NCBI GenBank assembly: GCA_937910665.1
Contig: CALEPR010000014.1
Location: 1 to 28,598, forward strand
Direction: 5' to 3'
DNA length: 28,598 nt
Source of the DNA: an uncultured Selenomonadales bacterium
GTDB lineage: Bacteria; Bacillota; Negativicutes; Selenomonadales; Selenomonadaceae
The position numbers were made by a program, and so were the translations under genes. This document shows positions 6,422-14,070 of this stretch, one piece after another. Each line of letters begins with the position of its first letter. Position 1 is the first letter of the stretch. The notes beneath the pieces are model-generated. The model did no database searches. It saw nothing but the letters and a program-made list of their open reading frames with translations, and was not told the origin of the DNA.

Positions 6422-7084
6422 ATGCAAAAATTGGCGGAAAAATTGATAGAGGCAATGAGACTTTGCAAGTATGTGACAAAAAATGGAGTGAACACGTTTC
6501 ACAAGTACAGATATGCAACGTCGGCGGATGTGCTGGAAAAAGTGAATGCGGCATTTACAAAGCAAGGAATAGCGACGATAGTGGTTCCAGAGATAATAAA
6601 GGACGAAGCAGTTACGACAGCAAAAGGAACAGTTGAGCATTTGGTAACAGTAAAAATTGAAGTCACATTGGTGGATAAAGACAGTGGAGAGACAGCAGTA
6701 TTTCGAGGATTTGGCTCAGGACAGGACTCAACAGATAAGGCAGTGATGAAAGCGCAAACAGCGGCGTTGAAATATGCATACATGCTTTCATTGGCAATAG
6801 CAACAGGAGACGATCCCGAAGCCGATGAGAAAACAGATGAAAGTATGAGTGTAGCAAAGCCCGATGTTCCCTTGAAAAGCAAGATAGAATCTAAAGCTGA
6901 AAATACGCCGCCACCATTGCCAAAAGGAAGCTCAAGTTCACTAAGAAAGCCGCCGATGCCGAAGGGAGGCTACAGGTGTTACGATTGTGGGGCAAAGATA
7001 ACAGATAAAGTTGCAGAATTTTCGTTTCAGAAGTATGGTAAATGTCTGTGTATGGAATGCCAGAAGAATAAGAACGGCACCTGA
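6422..7084 (+). CDS. ERF-family single-strand annealing protein
   Basis: 220 residues. The N-terminal 145 residues match the ERF superfamily of phage/plasmid annealing proteins: FHKYRYATSADVLEKV followed by GSGQDSTDKAVMKAQTAALK and YMLSLAIATGDDPE, the hallmark end of the ERF core. A Pro/Ser-rich linker follows, then a zinc ribbon (C186-x2-C189, C210-x2-C213). ERF proteins coat single-stranded DNA and anneal complementary strands in RecA-independent recombination. The gene starts at the base after the previous stop and follows the exonuclease, forming a classic exonuclease-annealase pair. The C-terminal zinc ribbon is an addition to the minimal ERF fold and may recruit partners. Confidence 0.92.
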   Translation: MQKLAEKLIEAMRLCKYVTKNGVNTFHKYRYATSADVLEKVNAAFTKQGIATIVVPEIIKDEAVTTAKGTVEHLVTVKIEVTLVDKDSGETAVFRGFGSGQDSTDKAVMKAQTAALKYAYMLSLAIATGDDPEADEKTDESMSVAKPDVPLKSKIESKAENTPPPLPKGSSSSLRKPPMPKGGYRCYDCGAKITDKVAEFSFQKYGKCLCMECQKNKNGT

Positions 7085-7127
7085 AGATGAAACTTGTTCT
7101 AAAAGATTTTTTTCGGAGGTATGAATT

Positions 7128-7634
7128 ATGTATAAATCAAAAGAAGTAACACTGGGAAGTTTCGAGTTAGAATCGAGCAAAATTTATATTTCCGACCCGT
7201 GCTATGGGTATGATGAACACGACAATACTTGTGTATTGACTTTGAAAGATGTTGTAAATGGAAGATATGTAGCGACGACGGAAGTCGATAGAATTTATCA
7301 CGACATTAGAAGTTTGACTATTAAACATGAAGATTATCTTTACATTGAGCCGAGTATTTTTGCAGGAAAGATAGGAGTGGACAGTGGGCAAGCTGGCTTC
7401 TTCGACGACCAATATTATAAAGAAAATCAAGGCGGAGATTTTGATGATTTGAATTCCTTTTATGGACTTGCGTGCAGTCTGGTATTGTCTGGAAAAAGAG
7501 GCGGGATCGTACATAACAGAGGAGTAGTTTCAAGTTCAGGTTGTGGCGACGGAGAATATGAAGTTTTTGTAGGAATAAATGATATAGGAGAAATAGTATC
7601 GGCGATGATAATCTTCATAGAGGATGAAGAGTGA
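7128..7634 (+). CDS. DUF4241-like protein
   Basis: 168 residues, ATG at 7128 preceded by TCGGAGG. Features that fit the DUF4241 family: an early ISDPCY motif (residues 22-27), VDSGQAGFFD in the middle (about 84-93), and an end segment SGCGDGEYEVFVG followed by GEIVSAMIIF. No function is established for this family that I could apply here; members are often found among accessory and toxin/immunity-type genes. No signal peptide or membrane segment is seen. It is the last gene before a terminator and the next promoter, so it probably belongs to the transcript starting before 5270. Confidence 0.6.
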   Translation: MYKSKEVTLGSFELESSKIYISDPCYGYDEHDNTCVLTLKDVVNGRYVATTEVDRIYHDIRSLTIKHEDYLYIEPSIFAGKIGVDSGQAGFFDDQYYKENQGGDFDDLNSFYGLACSLVLSGKRGGIVHNRGVVSSSGCGDGEYEVFVGINDIGEIVSAMIIFIEDEE

Positions 7635-7782
7635 CAGCCGATTTTTTGGGCAGTGTCAGGAGTTTTGTGTAATTAGGATTGTTGATTTGACGCCATTCTT
7701 TCAAAGAAAAATCTTTCGAGTGGCTTGAAAGAAAACGAATCGCGTAACGGCACCTTTCTTCGACCACGTATTTTACCTTTCA

Positions 7783-7808
7783 CCAACTCACCAAAAGTTG
7801 GCGTTTTT
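7783..7808 (+). terminator. Terminator-like hairpin before the rtcB promoter
   Basis: CCAACT (7783-7788)/AGTTGG (7796-7801), then CG and five T. The short stem gives moderate confidence. It fits the end of the recombination transcript. The rest of the gap 7635-7915 holds a partial repeat end (7682-7696) and the next promoter. Confidence 0.5.
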
Positions 7809-7864
7809 AGGCGGTTTGCTATTTACACAAAATCGCTGACACAGTCATTTTTTGTGCAAAAAAA

Positions 7865-7886
7865 TGCACGTTTAGATTGATATAAT
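7865..7886 (+). promoter_or_regulatory. TGCAC-N11-TATAAT promoter of the rtcB operon
   Basis: TGCAC at 7865-7869, 11 bases, then TATAAT at 7881-7886; no -35 hexamer at the normal spacing (A-run instead). The gene start is 30 bases downstream of the -10. Four other sites in the window have the same layout. Confidence 0.7.
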
Positions 7887-7915
7887 CGGCGACAGAAAAA
7901 CAGAGGAGAATATTT

Positions 7916-8966
7916 ATGAGGAAATTAGAGCTTGAAGGCAATTTCGGGGAGGCAATAATTTATGCAGTGTCCGATGAAAAAGGTGCAGTCGATGAATATG
8001 CAATAGCTCAGATAAAATTGTTGTGTGACAATGAAGTTGCAAAAAATTCAAAAATTCGCGTGATGCCTGATGTACACCCTGCGAAAGTTTCAACAGTCGG
8101 CTTGACAATGACAGTCGGCGAAAGAATTTTGCCAAATTTAGTTGGAACAGATATAGGTTGCGGAGTGACAATGGCTAGGTTAAAAAAATTCCGTCCCGAA
8201 TACCAGAAGATTGACAAGGCAATTCGAGAAAATTTGAGATTGATGTTGACGATGATGGAAGTTATTATGTTTGTGTGTATTCCAGCAACCACAAAAAGCC
8301 CGTCCGGGCATACGCGCTACACGACAGGCTCTCGGTTCTTAACCGCTTTATGGTCACAAGCTCCGACCTCCTATACCTAGGTCCCCCCCTAAGGGCGAAT
8401 TCGGCACCCTGCAAATTTCATGCTCTGGGTGGAGTGTTTTACCAGTCTTCCATGTTACTTGTACTCGGCACTACGCTTTCTGGCTCGTGTCGCTGGGAAT
8501 ATGTTACGCCGGTTCCGTTGCTTTTCACTTGTTTCTTCGGACGCTCTTCACGTATTCTGATTGCTGTCAGTATTCAGGTGGTCGCGGCTCGGGTCTAACG
8601 ATTCTCCGCCAAGTTACTCGCTAAGTTCGCATTGTGAGATTTATTCCGATGATTTGAGTTACTTTGTTGTTCGCTATCAAATTGTACGCACATCGCGATA
8701 GCATCGCTAAAACTTCCATCTCAACCTTACCTAGGACGGTCTTCGACTTCCGAAATAACTTACGTATATATAACCACAAATTTATAAAAATTGCAAGTCC
8801 CAAAAAAAAAAATTATTCAACTAGCATTTCAGAAGAAACATTGGACGAATCGCCATTTGCTTACAGAAAAATTTCCGATATTTTGCCTGTGATTGGAGAA
8901 ACAGTCGAAGTCGAAAAAATTTTGAAACCGATTTACAACTTCAAGGCTGACAGTATCGAAAAATAA
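7916..8966 (+). pseudogene. rtcB: rtcB, RNA-splicing ligase of the PrfH-linked type, disrupted and internally deleted
   Basis: The first ~106 codons (7916 to about 8233) are clearly RtcB: MPDVHPAKVSTVGLT (residues 50-64) and NLVGTDIGCGVTMARLKK (about 74-91), including the conserved Cys82 that helps bind Mn2+. The C-terminal ~50 residues (about 8815-8966; SISEETLDESPFAYRKISD to ILKPIYNFKA) are also RtcB. Intact RtcB has roughly 390-480 residues. Here the centre, including the guanylylated histidine, is missing and is replaced by about 580 unrelated bases. RtcB joins 3'-phosphate/2',3'-cyclic phosphate and 5'-OH RNA ends with GTP. With prfH downstream it corresponds to the RtcB2-PrfH system that repairs 16S rRNA cut by colicin E3-type nucleases. 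This copy is almost certainly inactive. RBS GAGGAG precedes the ATG. Confidence 0.88.
8234..8812 (-). mobile_element. Foreign insert in rtcB: probable 5' part of an antisense group II intron with flanking exon fragment
   Basis: The segment replaces the middle of rtcB and has a different texture: more GC and highly structured. On the minus strand GTGCG occurs at 8691-8687, the consensus start of group II introns. It is followed by purine-rich stretches with the look of intron domain I: CGGAACCGGCGTAAC, ATGGAAGACTGGTAAA, and GCCCTTAGGGGGG near 8395-8383. No reverse transcriptase is present, so only a 5' fragment would be left. Upstream of GTGCG on the minus strand a short open frame ends in a segment like the C-terminus of a DDE transposase, perhaps the exon of the original insertion site. 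The intron identity rests on motif memory only and the boundaries are approximate. Confidence 0.5.
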
Positions 8967-8983
8967 AATTTGCGAGGTTTCAA

Positions 8984-9484
8984 GTGAAAAACAGACATCA
9001 CAAAAATCATAAACCTCTTTACAGTAAAGTTGAAGAGTTTCAGAATTTTATCGTTAAAAGTCTGAGTAAAAAAGAAGCCGTTGTTACTGGAAAAATTGCC
9101 TATAATTACCAGTGGGGTAACGGAATGTTTCTCGATAATAACATTTGCTTTTCAGAGGGCATTTCAATTTATGTTGAAAAAGAATACAGAGATTTGAGGT
9201 CAATCAAATTTCAGGAATGCAAGTTTTGTCAAATCATAACGTCGGACATTGAAGCATTGAGGACTTGTGCAATAAAAGGCGTAAAATTTTTAGATGACAT
9301 CAATAAAGTAATGTCCGATTGGTTTATCGAATTGCAAGAACGCTCTTTGGAAACGGAAAAGTATGTAGAGGCACTTGAAGAATATTATTTCATCTGCAAT
9401 CAAACTTTTAACAGATTAGAAATACCGAAAGAATTACTGAAGGAGTTTGGAGAAATAAAATCGTGTATGTTTCAAGGTTGTTGA
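8984..9484 (+). CDS. Unknown protein between rtcB and prfH
   Basis: 166 residues, GTG start at 8984 with GAGG 7 bases upstream, 17 bases after the rtcB stop. Highly basic N-terminus (MKNRHHKNHK), then a mixed alpha/beta stretch and a long C-terminal helix-rich part (ERSLETEKYVEALEEYYFIC). There are six cysteines, but not in a clear metal motif. I do not recognise a family. Because it sits between the ligase and release-factor genes without its own promoter, it is probably co-transcribed with them. Confidence 0.7.
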   Translation: MKNRHHKNHKPLYSKVEEFQNFIVKSLSKKEAVVTGKIAYNYQWGNGMFLDNNICFSEGISIYVEKEYRDLRSIKFQECKFCQIITSDIEALRTCAIKGVKFLDDINKVMSDWFIELQERSLETEKYVEALEEYYFICNQTFNRLEIPKELLKEFGEIKSCMFQGC

Positions 9485-9498
9485 AGGAGGAGTTTGTC

Positions 9499-9870
9499 AT
9501 GAATAAAAGACAGCGCAAAAAATTAGAGGCTAAAAGGAAATTTAAATTGCTAAATGTGCCGCATTTTAGTCCCAGCGAGAGAGTCAATTTGTTTTATACG
9601 TTTTCGGTGTACATATCGGCAGGGTTGAAAGATTTTCTAAGTCACGAGATACATGGAATTCCTTGTGAGTTTTCAGATGAAGAGCTTCCGTTTGAATTGG
9701 AAATGAAAACAGTAAATGGCGAAACCGGCGAGAAAGCATGGCGAGCAACGATAGAAAAAATGCTGTGGTCATTTGAGCAGATACGAGATAATGGTTACCC
9801 TGAATACGATGAAAGAATCCAAGATGGATTGAATTTGTTCGCTAAGTATTTTCAATATTTATGGGATTGA
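9499..9870 (+). CDS. Unknown basic protein between rtcB and prfH
   Basis: 123 residues. ATG 9499 is preferred over an upstream in-frame ATG at 9463 because AAGGAGG (9484-9490) is 8 bases before it. The N-terminus is very basic (MNKRQRKKLEAKRKFK), compatible with RNA binding. The C-terminal half is an acidic helical region (KMLWSFEQIRDNGYPEYDER, then LFAKYFQYLWD). The family is not recognised. It lies 10 bases before prfH, in the same operon. Confidence 0.75.
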   Translation: MNKRQRKKLEAKRKFKLLNVPHFSPSERVNLFYTFSVYISAGLKDFLSHEIHGIPCEFSDEELPFELEMKTVNGETGEKAWRATIEKMLWSFEQIRDNGYPEYDERIQDGLNLFAKYFQYLWD

Positions 9871-9880
9871 AGGATACGAG

Positions 9881-10495
9881 ATGAAAATACAAATAAGTTC
9901 CGGGCAAGGACCGATAGAATGTGAGCTGGCAGTAGGATTGTTATCTAAGGCACTGCAGAAAGAATTTGCAGGGCTTGAAGTAAAAAAAACAGTATCTGCG
10001 CGGGAGGAAAATTGTTACAGCTCAATCATACTGGATGTAAAGAATAACGAGCATGAATCAGAGCTTAGGAAATTGGAAGGAACAGTGCAATGGGTATGTC
10101 GTAGTCCGTTTCGCCCGAATCATAAGCGGAAGAATTGGTATGTAGATGTCAGTATCTTGTCGGAAGCAGAGAATGTAAATGCTGATTTGGAATATAAAGT
10201 GGAATATTTCCATTGTGGTGGCAAGGGTGGACAGAATGTTAATAAAGTTGATACAGGAGTCCGATTGATTCACCTTCCGACAGGGATTATTGTCACAGCT
10301 ATGGAGGAACGAACTCAGCAAGCAAATAGAAGGATAGCCGAGAAAAAACTCAAAGAACTTTTGAAACAAAGACAAGTCGAATCAAATCAGAAAGTTGACC
10401 GCGAGGCATGGCACGAACATTATCAACTTGAACGTGGAAATCCAGTTAGGGTTTATGAGGGATTAAAATTTAGACTCAAGGAGAGAAAAAAATGA
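9881..10495 (+). CDS. prfH: Peptide chain release factor homologue PrfH
   Basis: 204 residues, the usual length for PrfH, which lacks the N-terminal domain of RF1/RF2. The GGQ motif is in HCGGKGGQNVNK (GGQ at 116-118), followed by VRLIHLPTGIIVTAMEERTQ and a Lys/Arg-rich helix that fits the class-I release-factor fold. The GGQ glutamine triggers hydrolysis of peptidyl-tRNA. The known partner is RtcB (RtcB2-PrfH): PrfH frees the nascent chain from ribosomes with cleaved 16S rRNA so that the ligase can repair them. The rtcB partner here is broken, so PrfH alone may still act in ribosome rescue or be on its way out. The stop overlaps the ATG of the next gene (ATGA at 10492), so translation is coupled. 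Confidence 0.93.
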   Translation: MKIQISSGQGPIECELAVGLLSKALQKEFAGLEVKKTVSAREENCYSSIILDVKNNEHESELRKLEGTVQWVCRSPFRPNHKRKNWYVDVSILSEAENVNADLEYKVEYFHCGGKGGQNVNKVDTGVRLIHLPTGIIVTAMEERTQQANRRIAEKKLKELLKQRQVESNQKVDREAWHEHYQLERGNPVRVYEGLKFRLKERKK

Positions 10496-12411
10496 CTGCG
10501 GAAGAAATGCTCGAAAAAGGGAAAGATTATTTGTATGGCTTTGGTGAAGAAGATAAAGATTATGAAAAGGCAATACGGTATCTTTTTAAAGCATTGGAAG
10601 CCGGAAGTATTGAGGCGATAAGTGAAATCGGCTGTATATATCAATATGGTCGTGGAGTTGAAAAAGATAAAGCGAAAGCGGTTAAATGGTATCGATGCGG
10701 AGCAGAACTTGGCGATCCGTCGTCGATGAACGAACTGGCAGATTGTTTGCTTAAAGGTATGGGAACGAAAAAAAATATCGGTGAGGCAATTCAATGGTAT
10801 AAGCGAGCCGCCGAGTTGGGCAATTATAATCGAACTAAAGAGCTTGCTACCTGTCTCATAAAGTATCAGGCTAATGAAGCGGAAGCATTTGAGTGGCTGA
10901 AAAAGAATAGCGATGAATATTCAATCCTTCGCAGGTTGACGCATGACTATGGAATGGATGCAGAGGATAATGCGTTGAAAGAATTGGCGGAGATATATTA
11001 TTTTTCGATGCCGGATACAAGAGGGAATAAACTTAAGGCATTTGAGCTGTACAGAAAATTGGCGGAAAAGAATCTGCGTTATGGTTATGATATTGCGGTT
11101 ATGTATTGGAATGGCGAGGGCGTTAAGGAAAATTTGAGCGAGGCACTGAAGTTGTTTAAAATTTCAGCAGAAGCAGGGAATTCTCGTTCGATGGATGAGC
11201 TGGCAAAAATTTATCTTAAGGGCGAGCTTGTCCCCAAAGATGAATCGAAGGCGTTGTATTGGTTGCGGAAATATTTTGAGCGAAATTCAGGGTTTTATGA
11301 AAGGGATGATGAAAGATTTGATGCAGAATTAGAGGCGATACATAGTTTGGCGAAAATTTATTATGCAGATGAAGATTATTCGCCGCATTGTGATAAGAGT
11401 TTGGAAGATAAAAAGCGAGCGTTTGAATTATTTCAGGAACTGGACAGACGCGGCTTTAAGGACGCCAGATATTGGATAGCGCGGATGTATGAGCTTGGAG
11501 AATATGTTTCTCAAGATAAATTGAAAGCTCTGGAGATCTATGAAGGCAATGCCGAGAAGGACTCATCATGTTGTCATAAGGCTATCGAAATTTATTTGGA
11601 AGAGGGAAATATACCGAAAGCCGCGAGCTACATTGTGAAATATTTTAACACAGCTGAAGAGCAATTTTGCAGATGTCCGTTTTGCAGTCCTTTTCAGGAG
11701 ACGAAGCAAGTCGCGAAATATTTTATGGACACACCGAACGAAGAGATAATCAAATTGTACGGCAGTGACAAAGAAAAAGCGGCGCAAGCAGTGTTGGATT
11801 TTGGTCAAGCGTGTCGAGAGTCGCCGGTAAATATCAGCATACATCTGGAAATGATTTCGATAGTGATAGACATAATGGGAAGTGATTGTTCGAGGAAAAT
11901 ATTAAAGTATATGGTGGAGTTGAACGAGCAAATTTATGAGGATTCAATAAAAGAGGGAGTGCCTGATTCAGTTGAAGGCGACGCGGTAGAAAATACTTTA
12001 GGCAAGTTGACTGAATCGTTGAGCGAGTATGCAGAGGAAAATGAAGAAGATTATGAAGAAGGCTCTGTAAGTGTTGAATATACGGGCGAAGAAATAGAAT
12101 TTGAACATCACGACGCGAACTATTACAAAATGCGGTCTGTGCACTATCAACTTAAGTTAGCAAGCTATGACTGCGAGTCAGAGGAAATAAAGAAGGTTGC
12201 AGATTTCTTTGGAAAACGCCTTGATGAGGTAGTAGAAATATATGGCGGAGCAGTTCAACAAGTGGCTGATGATATTAACGTTCTCGCCGACATCTACAGG
12301 AAACTTAGCAGTTCGGAGAAAAATCCCAAGCAGAAAAATAAATACAAACAGAAATATCGAAAATGGCAGAGGAAAGCAAAAGAAGTCTTGAATAGGAGAG
12401 TGGAAAAATGA
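10492..12411 (+). CDS. Sel1-repeat protein (long paralogue)
   Basis: 639 residues, ATG overlapping the prfH stop. Sel1/TPR-like repeats fill the first ~370 residues, for example AIRYLFKALEAGSIEAISEI and KAVKWYRCGAELGDPSSMNE, interspersed with GRGV/GEGV turns. The C-terminal ~260 residues form a distinct helical domain (from about SCCHKAIEIYLEEGNIPKAA) that recurs in the 18243 gene. The last ~85 residues are Lys-rich and absent from that paralogue. Sel1 repeats build superhelical protein-binding scaffolds. No signal peptide or membrane segment is seen, so the protein is probably cytoplasmic. Coupled to prfH upstream and the macrodomain gene downstream (ATGA overlap at 12408), it may serve as an adaptor of the rescue operon. 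That role is inferred. Confidence 0.88.
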   Translation: MTAEEMLEKGKDYLYGFGEEDKDYEKAIRYLFKALEAGSIEAISEIGCIYQYGRGVEKDKAKAVKWYRCGAELGDPSSMNELADCLLKGMGTKKNIGEAIQWYKRAAELGNYNRTKELATCLIKYQANEAEAFEWLKKNSDEYSILRRLTHDYGMDAEDNALKELAEIYYFSMPDTRGNKLKAFELYRKLAEKNLRYGYDIAVMYWNGEGVKENLSEALKLFKISAEAGNSRSMDELAKIYLKGELVPKDESKALYWLRKYFERNSGFYERDDERFDAELEAIHSLAKIYYADEDYSPHCDKSLEDKKRAFELFQELDRRGFKDARYWIARMYELGEYVSQDKLKALEIYEGNAEKDSSCCHKAIEIYLEEGNIPKAASYIVKYFNTAEEQFCRCPFCSPFQETKQVAKYFMDTPNEEIIKLYGSDKEKAAQAVLDFGQACRESPVNISIHLEMISIVIDIMGSDCSRKILKYMVELNEQIYEDSIKEGVPDSVEGDAVENTLGKLTESLSEYAEENEEDYEEGSVSVEYTGEEIEFEHHDANYYKMRSVHYQLKLASYDCESEEIKKVADFFGKRLDEVVEIYGGAVQQVADDINVLADIYRKLSSSEKNPKQKNKYKQKYRKWQRKAKEVLNRRVEK

Positions 12412-13268
12412 ATTACTACAGCAATGACAGAGACAGATTGGTAAGAATTTTTGAGGACACTTTGAGACTTTGCAGGAATGATGAGAAGTTAAAGCAATCA
12501 ATACAAGAATCAATAAGTGGGTCGGTTATTTATGTCGAGAATGATAATCCCCAATTGCCGCGCCCAAAGTACGCTAACACGACGATTTCGGTCAATAAAT
12601 ATCGGACGTTGGAAACAGCGCAGTATTACAAGAAGAAATATCCCGATGCGAAGATAGTTGTAATGAATTTTGCTTCAGCGACAAATGTTGGAGGCGGTGT
12701 AAAAAAAGGAAGCAAGGCACAGGAAGAATCGTTATGTCGTTGCTCGACATTGTATTCAGTTTTGAACACTGAAGCTAATTGGAAAAATTTTTATGAGTAT
12801 CATCGTGCGAGTCGGGACTCAAGATATACAGACCGAATCATTTATTCGCCGAACATCGTCATATTAAAGTCTGATGTGGATTTTCCAGAGGCAATACCGG
12901 AAAGTAAAAGAACAAAAGTAGATATTTTGACTTGTGCGGCACCAAATTTACGAGCAAATCCAAATAATTTTATGAATGCGGGCAACTCGAAACCGCTTAA
13001 ACTCTCGGAAGAGGAACTTTATGAAATACATTTAAGACGAGCCGAAAAAATTTTGACGGTTGCCGCTTATCATGGAGCAGATATTTTTGTGGGCGGCGCG
13101 TTTGGATGCGGAGCATTTCAAAATAATCCGTATGTAGTGGCAGAGTCGTATAAAGAGGCAGTGAAAAAATTCAACGGTTATTTTCAAGAGATAGTGTTTG
13201 CGATTTACTGTTCTCTGAGAGACACCGGCAAAAACTACAGTGCATTTAATAAAATCCTGAATGAGTAA
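12408..13268 (+). CDS. PARG-type macrodomain protein (TIGR02452/DUF2263 family)
   Basis: 286 residues. The poly(ADP-ribose) glycohydrolase signature GGG-x7-QEE is present (GGG 95-97, QEE 105-107, within NFASATNVGGGVKKGSKAQE). A second macrodomain loop, FVGGAFGCGAFQNNP, lies near 226-240. Length and both motifs fit the bacterial TIGR02452 family, predicted to hydrolyse ADP-ribose from proteins or nucleic acids, the second glutamate of QEE being catalytic. It overlaps the stop of the Sel1 gene by 4 bases and so is part of the prfH operon. The combination suggests reversal of an ADP-ribosylating attack on the translation apparatus or nucleic acid, or processing of an RNA-end modification. The substrate is unknown. 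Confidence 0.88.
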   Translation: MNYYSNDRDRLVRIFEDTLRLCRNDEKLKQSIQESISGSVIYVENDNPQLPRPKYANTTISVNKYRTLETAQYYKKKYPDAKIVVMNFASATNVGGGVKKGSKAQEESLCRCSTLYSVLNTEANWKNFYEYHRASRDSRYTDRIIYSPNIVILKSDVDFPEAIPESKRTKVDILTCAAPNLRANPNNFMNAGNSKPLKLSEEELYEIHLRRAEKILTVAAYHGADIFVGGAFGCGAFQNNPYVVAESYKEAVKKFNGYFQEIVFAIYCSLRDTGKNYSAFNKILNE

Positions 13269-13271
13269 TTT

Positions 13272-13289
13272 ATTCCACTAGAGTGGAAT
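13272..13289. repeat. ATTCCACT-N2-AGTGGAAT palindrome, copy 1
   Basis: Perfect 8-bp arms in the 42-base gap before the 13311 gene. Related palindromes occur at 25811-25828 (upstream of the second ParB-like gene) and 28311-28328 (inside the last gene). It is not followed by a T-run, so it is more likely an operator than a terminator. Confidence 0.7.
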
Positions 13290-13310
13290 GATTTAACAGG
13301 AGAAAAGATT

Positions 13311-13757
13311 ATGACGCAAGAAGAACTGGACGCGACGATTGCCGATTTGATAATTGTGCAGGAAAAACCGAAAAGCACAGGGAATTCCCATAAACGCAAG
13401 CAATGGGAAAATCGACGTAATTGGCATCTGTGTACAATAGGAAAAACTTGTAAATTGGGTTATGTAAAAATTTGTCCGATAGCAAAGCAAAAATCTCTAG
13501 GGTATATGCGCAGTTCGGTTTGTTGGGAATGTGTCTGCTGTTGGCATGGCTTTAGTAGTCCATGGGGAATAATGGGCGGCGTAGGTTATAGTTGTGATAG
13601 TGGTACACATTATAAAAAATTTTCCAATAAGTGCCCAGAATTTAGAAGGGAACTTAATAGACTTATTAGGAGGCGGACTAAAAGAACGGATAAGGATGAC
13701 ATCGGTAATTACGGCTATTATAGGAAAATATTCGATTATGAGTGGGGTTGTGTGTGA
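13311..13757 (+). CDS. Small basic protein, STGNS family, member 1
   Basis: 148 residues, ATG at 13311 with ACAGGAGAAAAG upstream. It belongs to a paralogous set in this window (others at 20672, 21149, 21605 and 22031). They share an N-terminus of the form MTQEELD..IA.LI..Q.KP, STGNSHKRKQWENRR and a C-terminal basic helix ending in a DI.N..YYRKI-type motif, around a variable middle. Here the middle contains CWECVCCW and is Gly/Cys-rich. I do not recognise the family and no function is claimed. The strong Arg/Lys content suggests nucleic acid or ribosome binding. This member sits inside the prfH-Sel1-FtsZ-like operon, away from the array on the right. Confidence 0.75.
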   Translation: MTQEELDATIADLIIVQEKPKSTGNSHKRKQWENRRNWHLCTIGKTCKLGYVKICPIAKQKSLGYMRSSVCWECVCCWHGFSSPWGIMGGVGYSCDSGTHYKKFSNKCPEFRRELNRLIRRRTKRTDKDDIGNYGYYRKIFDYEWGCV

Positions 13758-13783
13758 TTTAAAATTTAAGGAGACTGATAAAG

Positions 13784-14053
13784 ATGAAGATATATGATTT
13801 CTCTGGTTTTAATTTTGATAATGATATTTTAAGTAAAAAATCAACTCAAGTAATATTGTCAGAAAGATTTGGTTATAAAGGAAAGGAAGAAGTAAGAGTA
13901 ATTGTAGCTAATCAGCGTAAAAATAAGAGACTGGTATTTTTGCTTAATTGCGGGGAAGTGATAGAGCAAAACAGATATTCTGACGCGGAAAAAGAATCAG
14001 TAATGAACTGCTTGGACGGCATGAAAGAAAAACTTCTGGCGTTCATAGAGTAA
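13784..14053 (+). CDS. Unknown 89-residue protein
   Basis: ATG 13784 with AAGGAG (13768-13773) at good spacing; 26 bases after the previous stop and 17 before the next start. The sequence has beta-strand character in the middle (VRVIVANQRKNKRLVFLLN) and a C-terminal helix (YSDAEKESVMNCLDGMKEKL). There are no catalytic motifs, signal peptide or recognised family. It is probably co-transcribed with the FtsZ-like gene that follows and could be a small partner of it. Confidence 0.7.
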   Translation: MKIYDFSGFNFDNDILSKKSTQVILSERFGYKGKEEVRVIVANQRKNKRLVFLLNCGEVIEQNRYSDAEKESVMNCLDGMKEKLLAFIE

Positions 14054-14070
14054 ACGAACAGGTGGTAAAA

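Noticed and set aside
8275..8598. 107-codon plus-strand open frame within the rtcB insert
   Set aside because: No RBS, no recognisable domain, and Ser/Cys/Leu-rich composition typical of a frame across structured RNA; it runs antisense to the presumed intron fragment.
8621..8803. 60-codon minus-strand open frame as an independent gene
   Set aside because: It crosses the presumed GTGCG intron boundary; at best its first part is a fragment of a disrupted gene (perhaps a transposase end).
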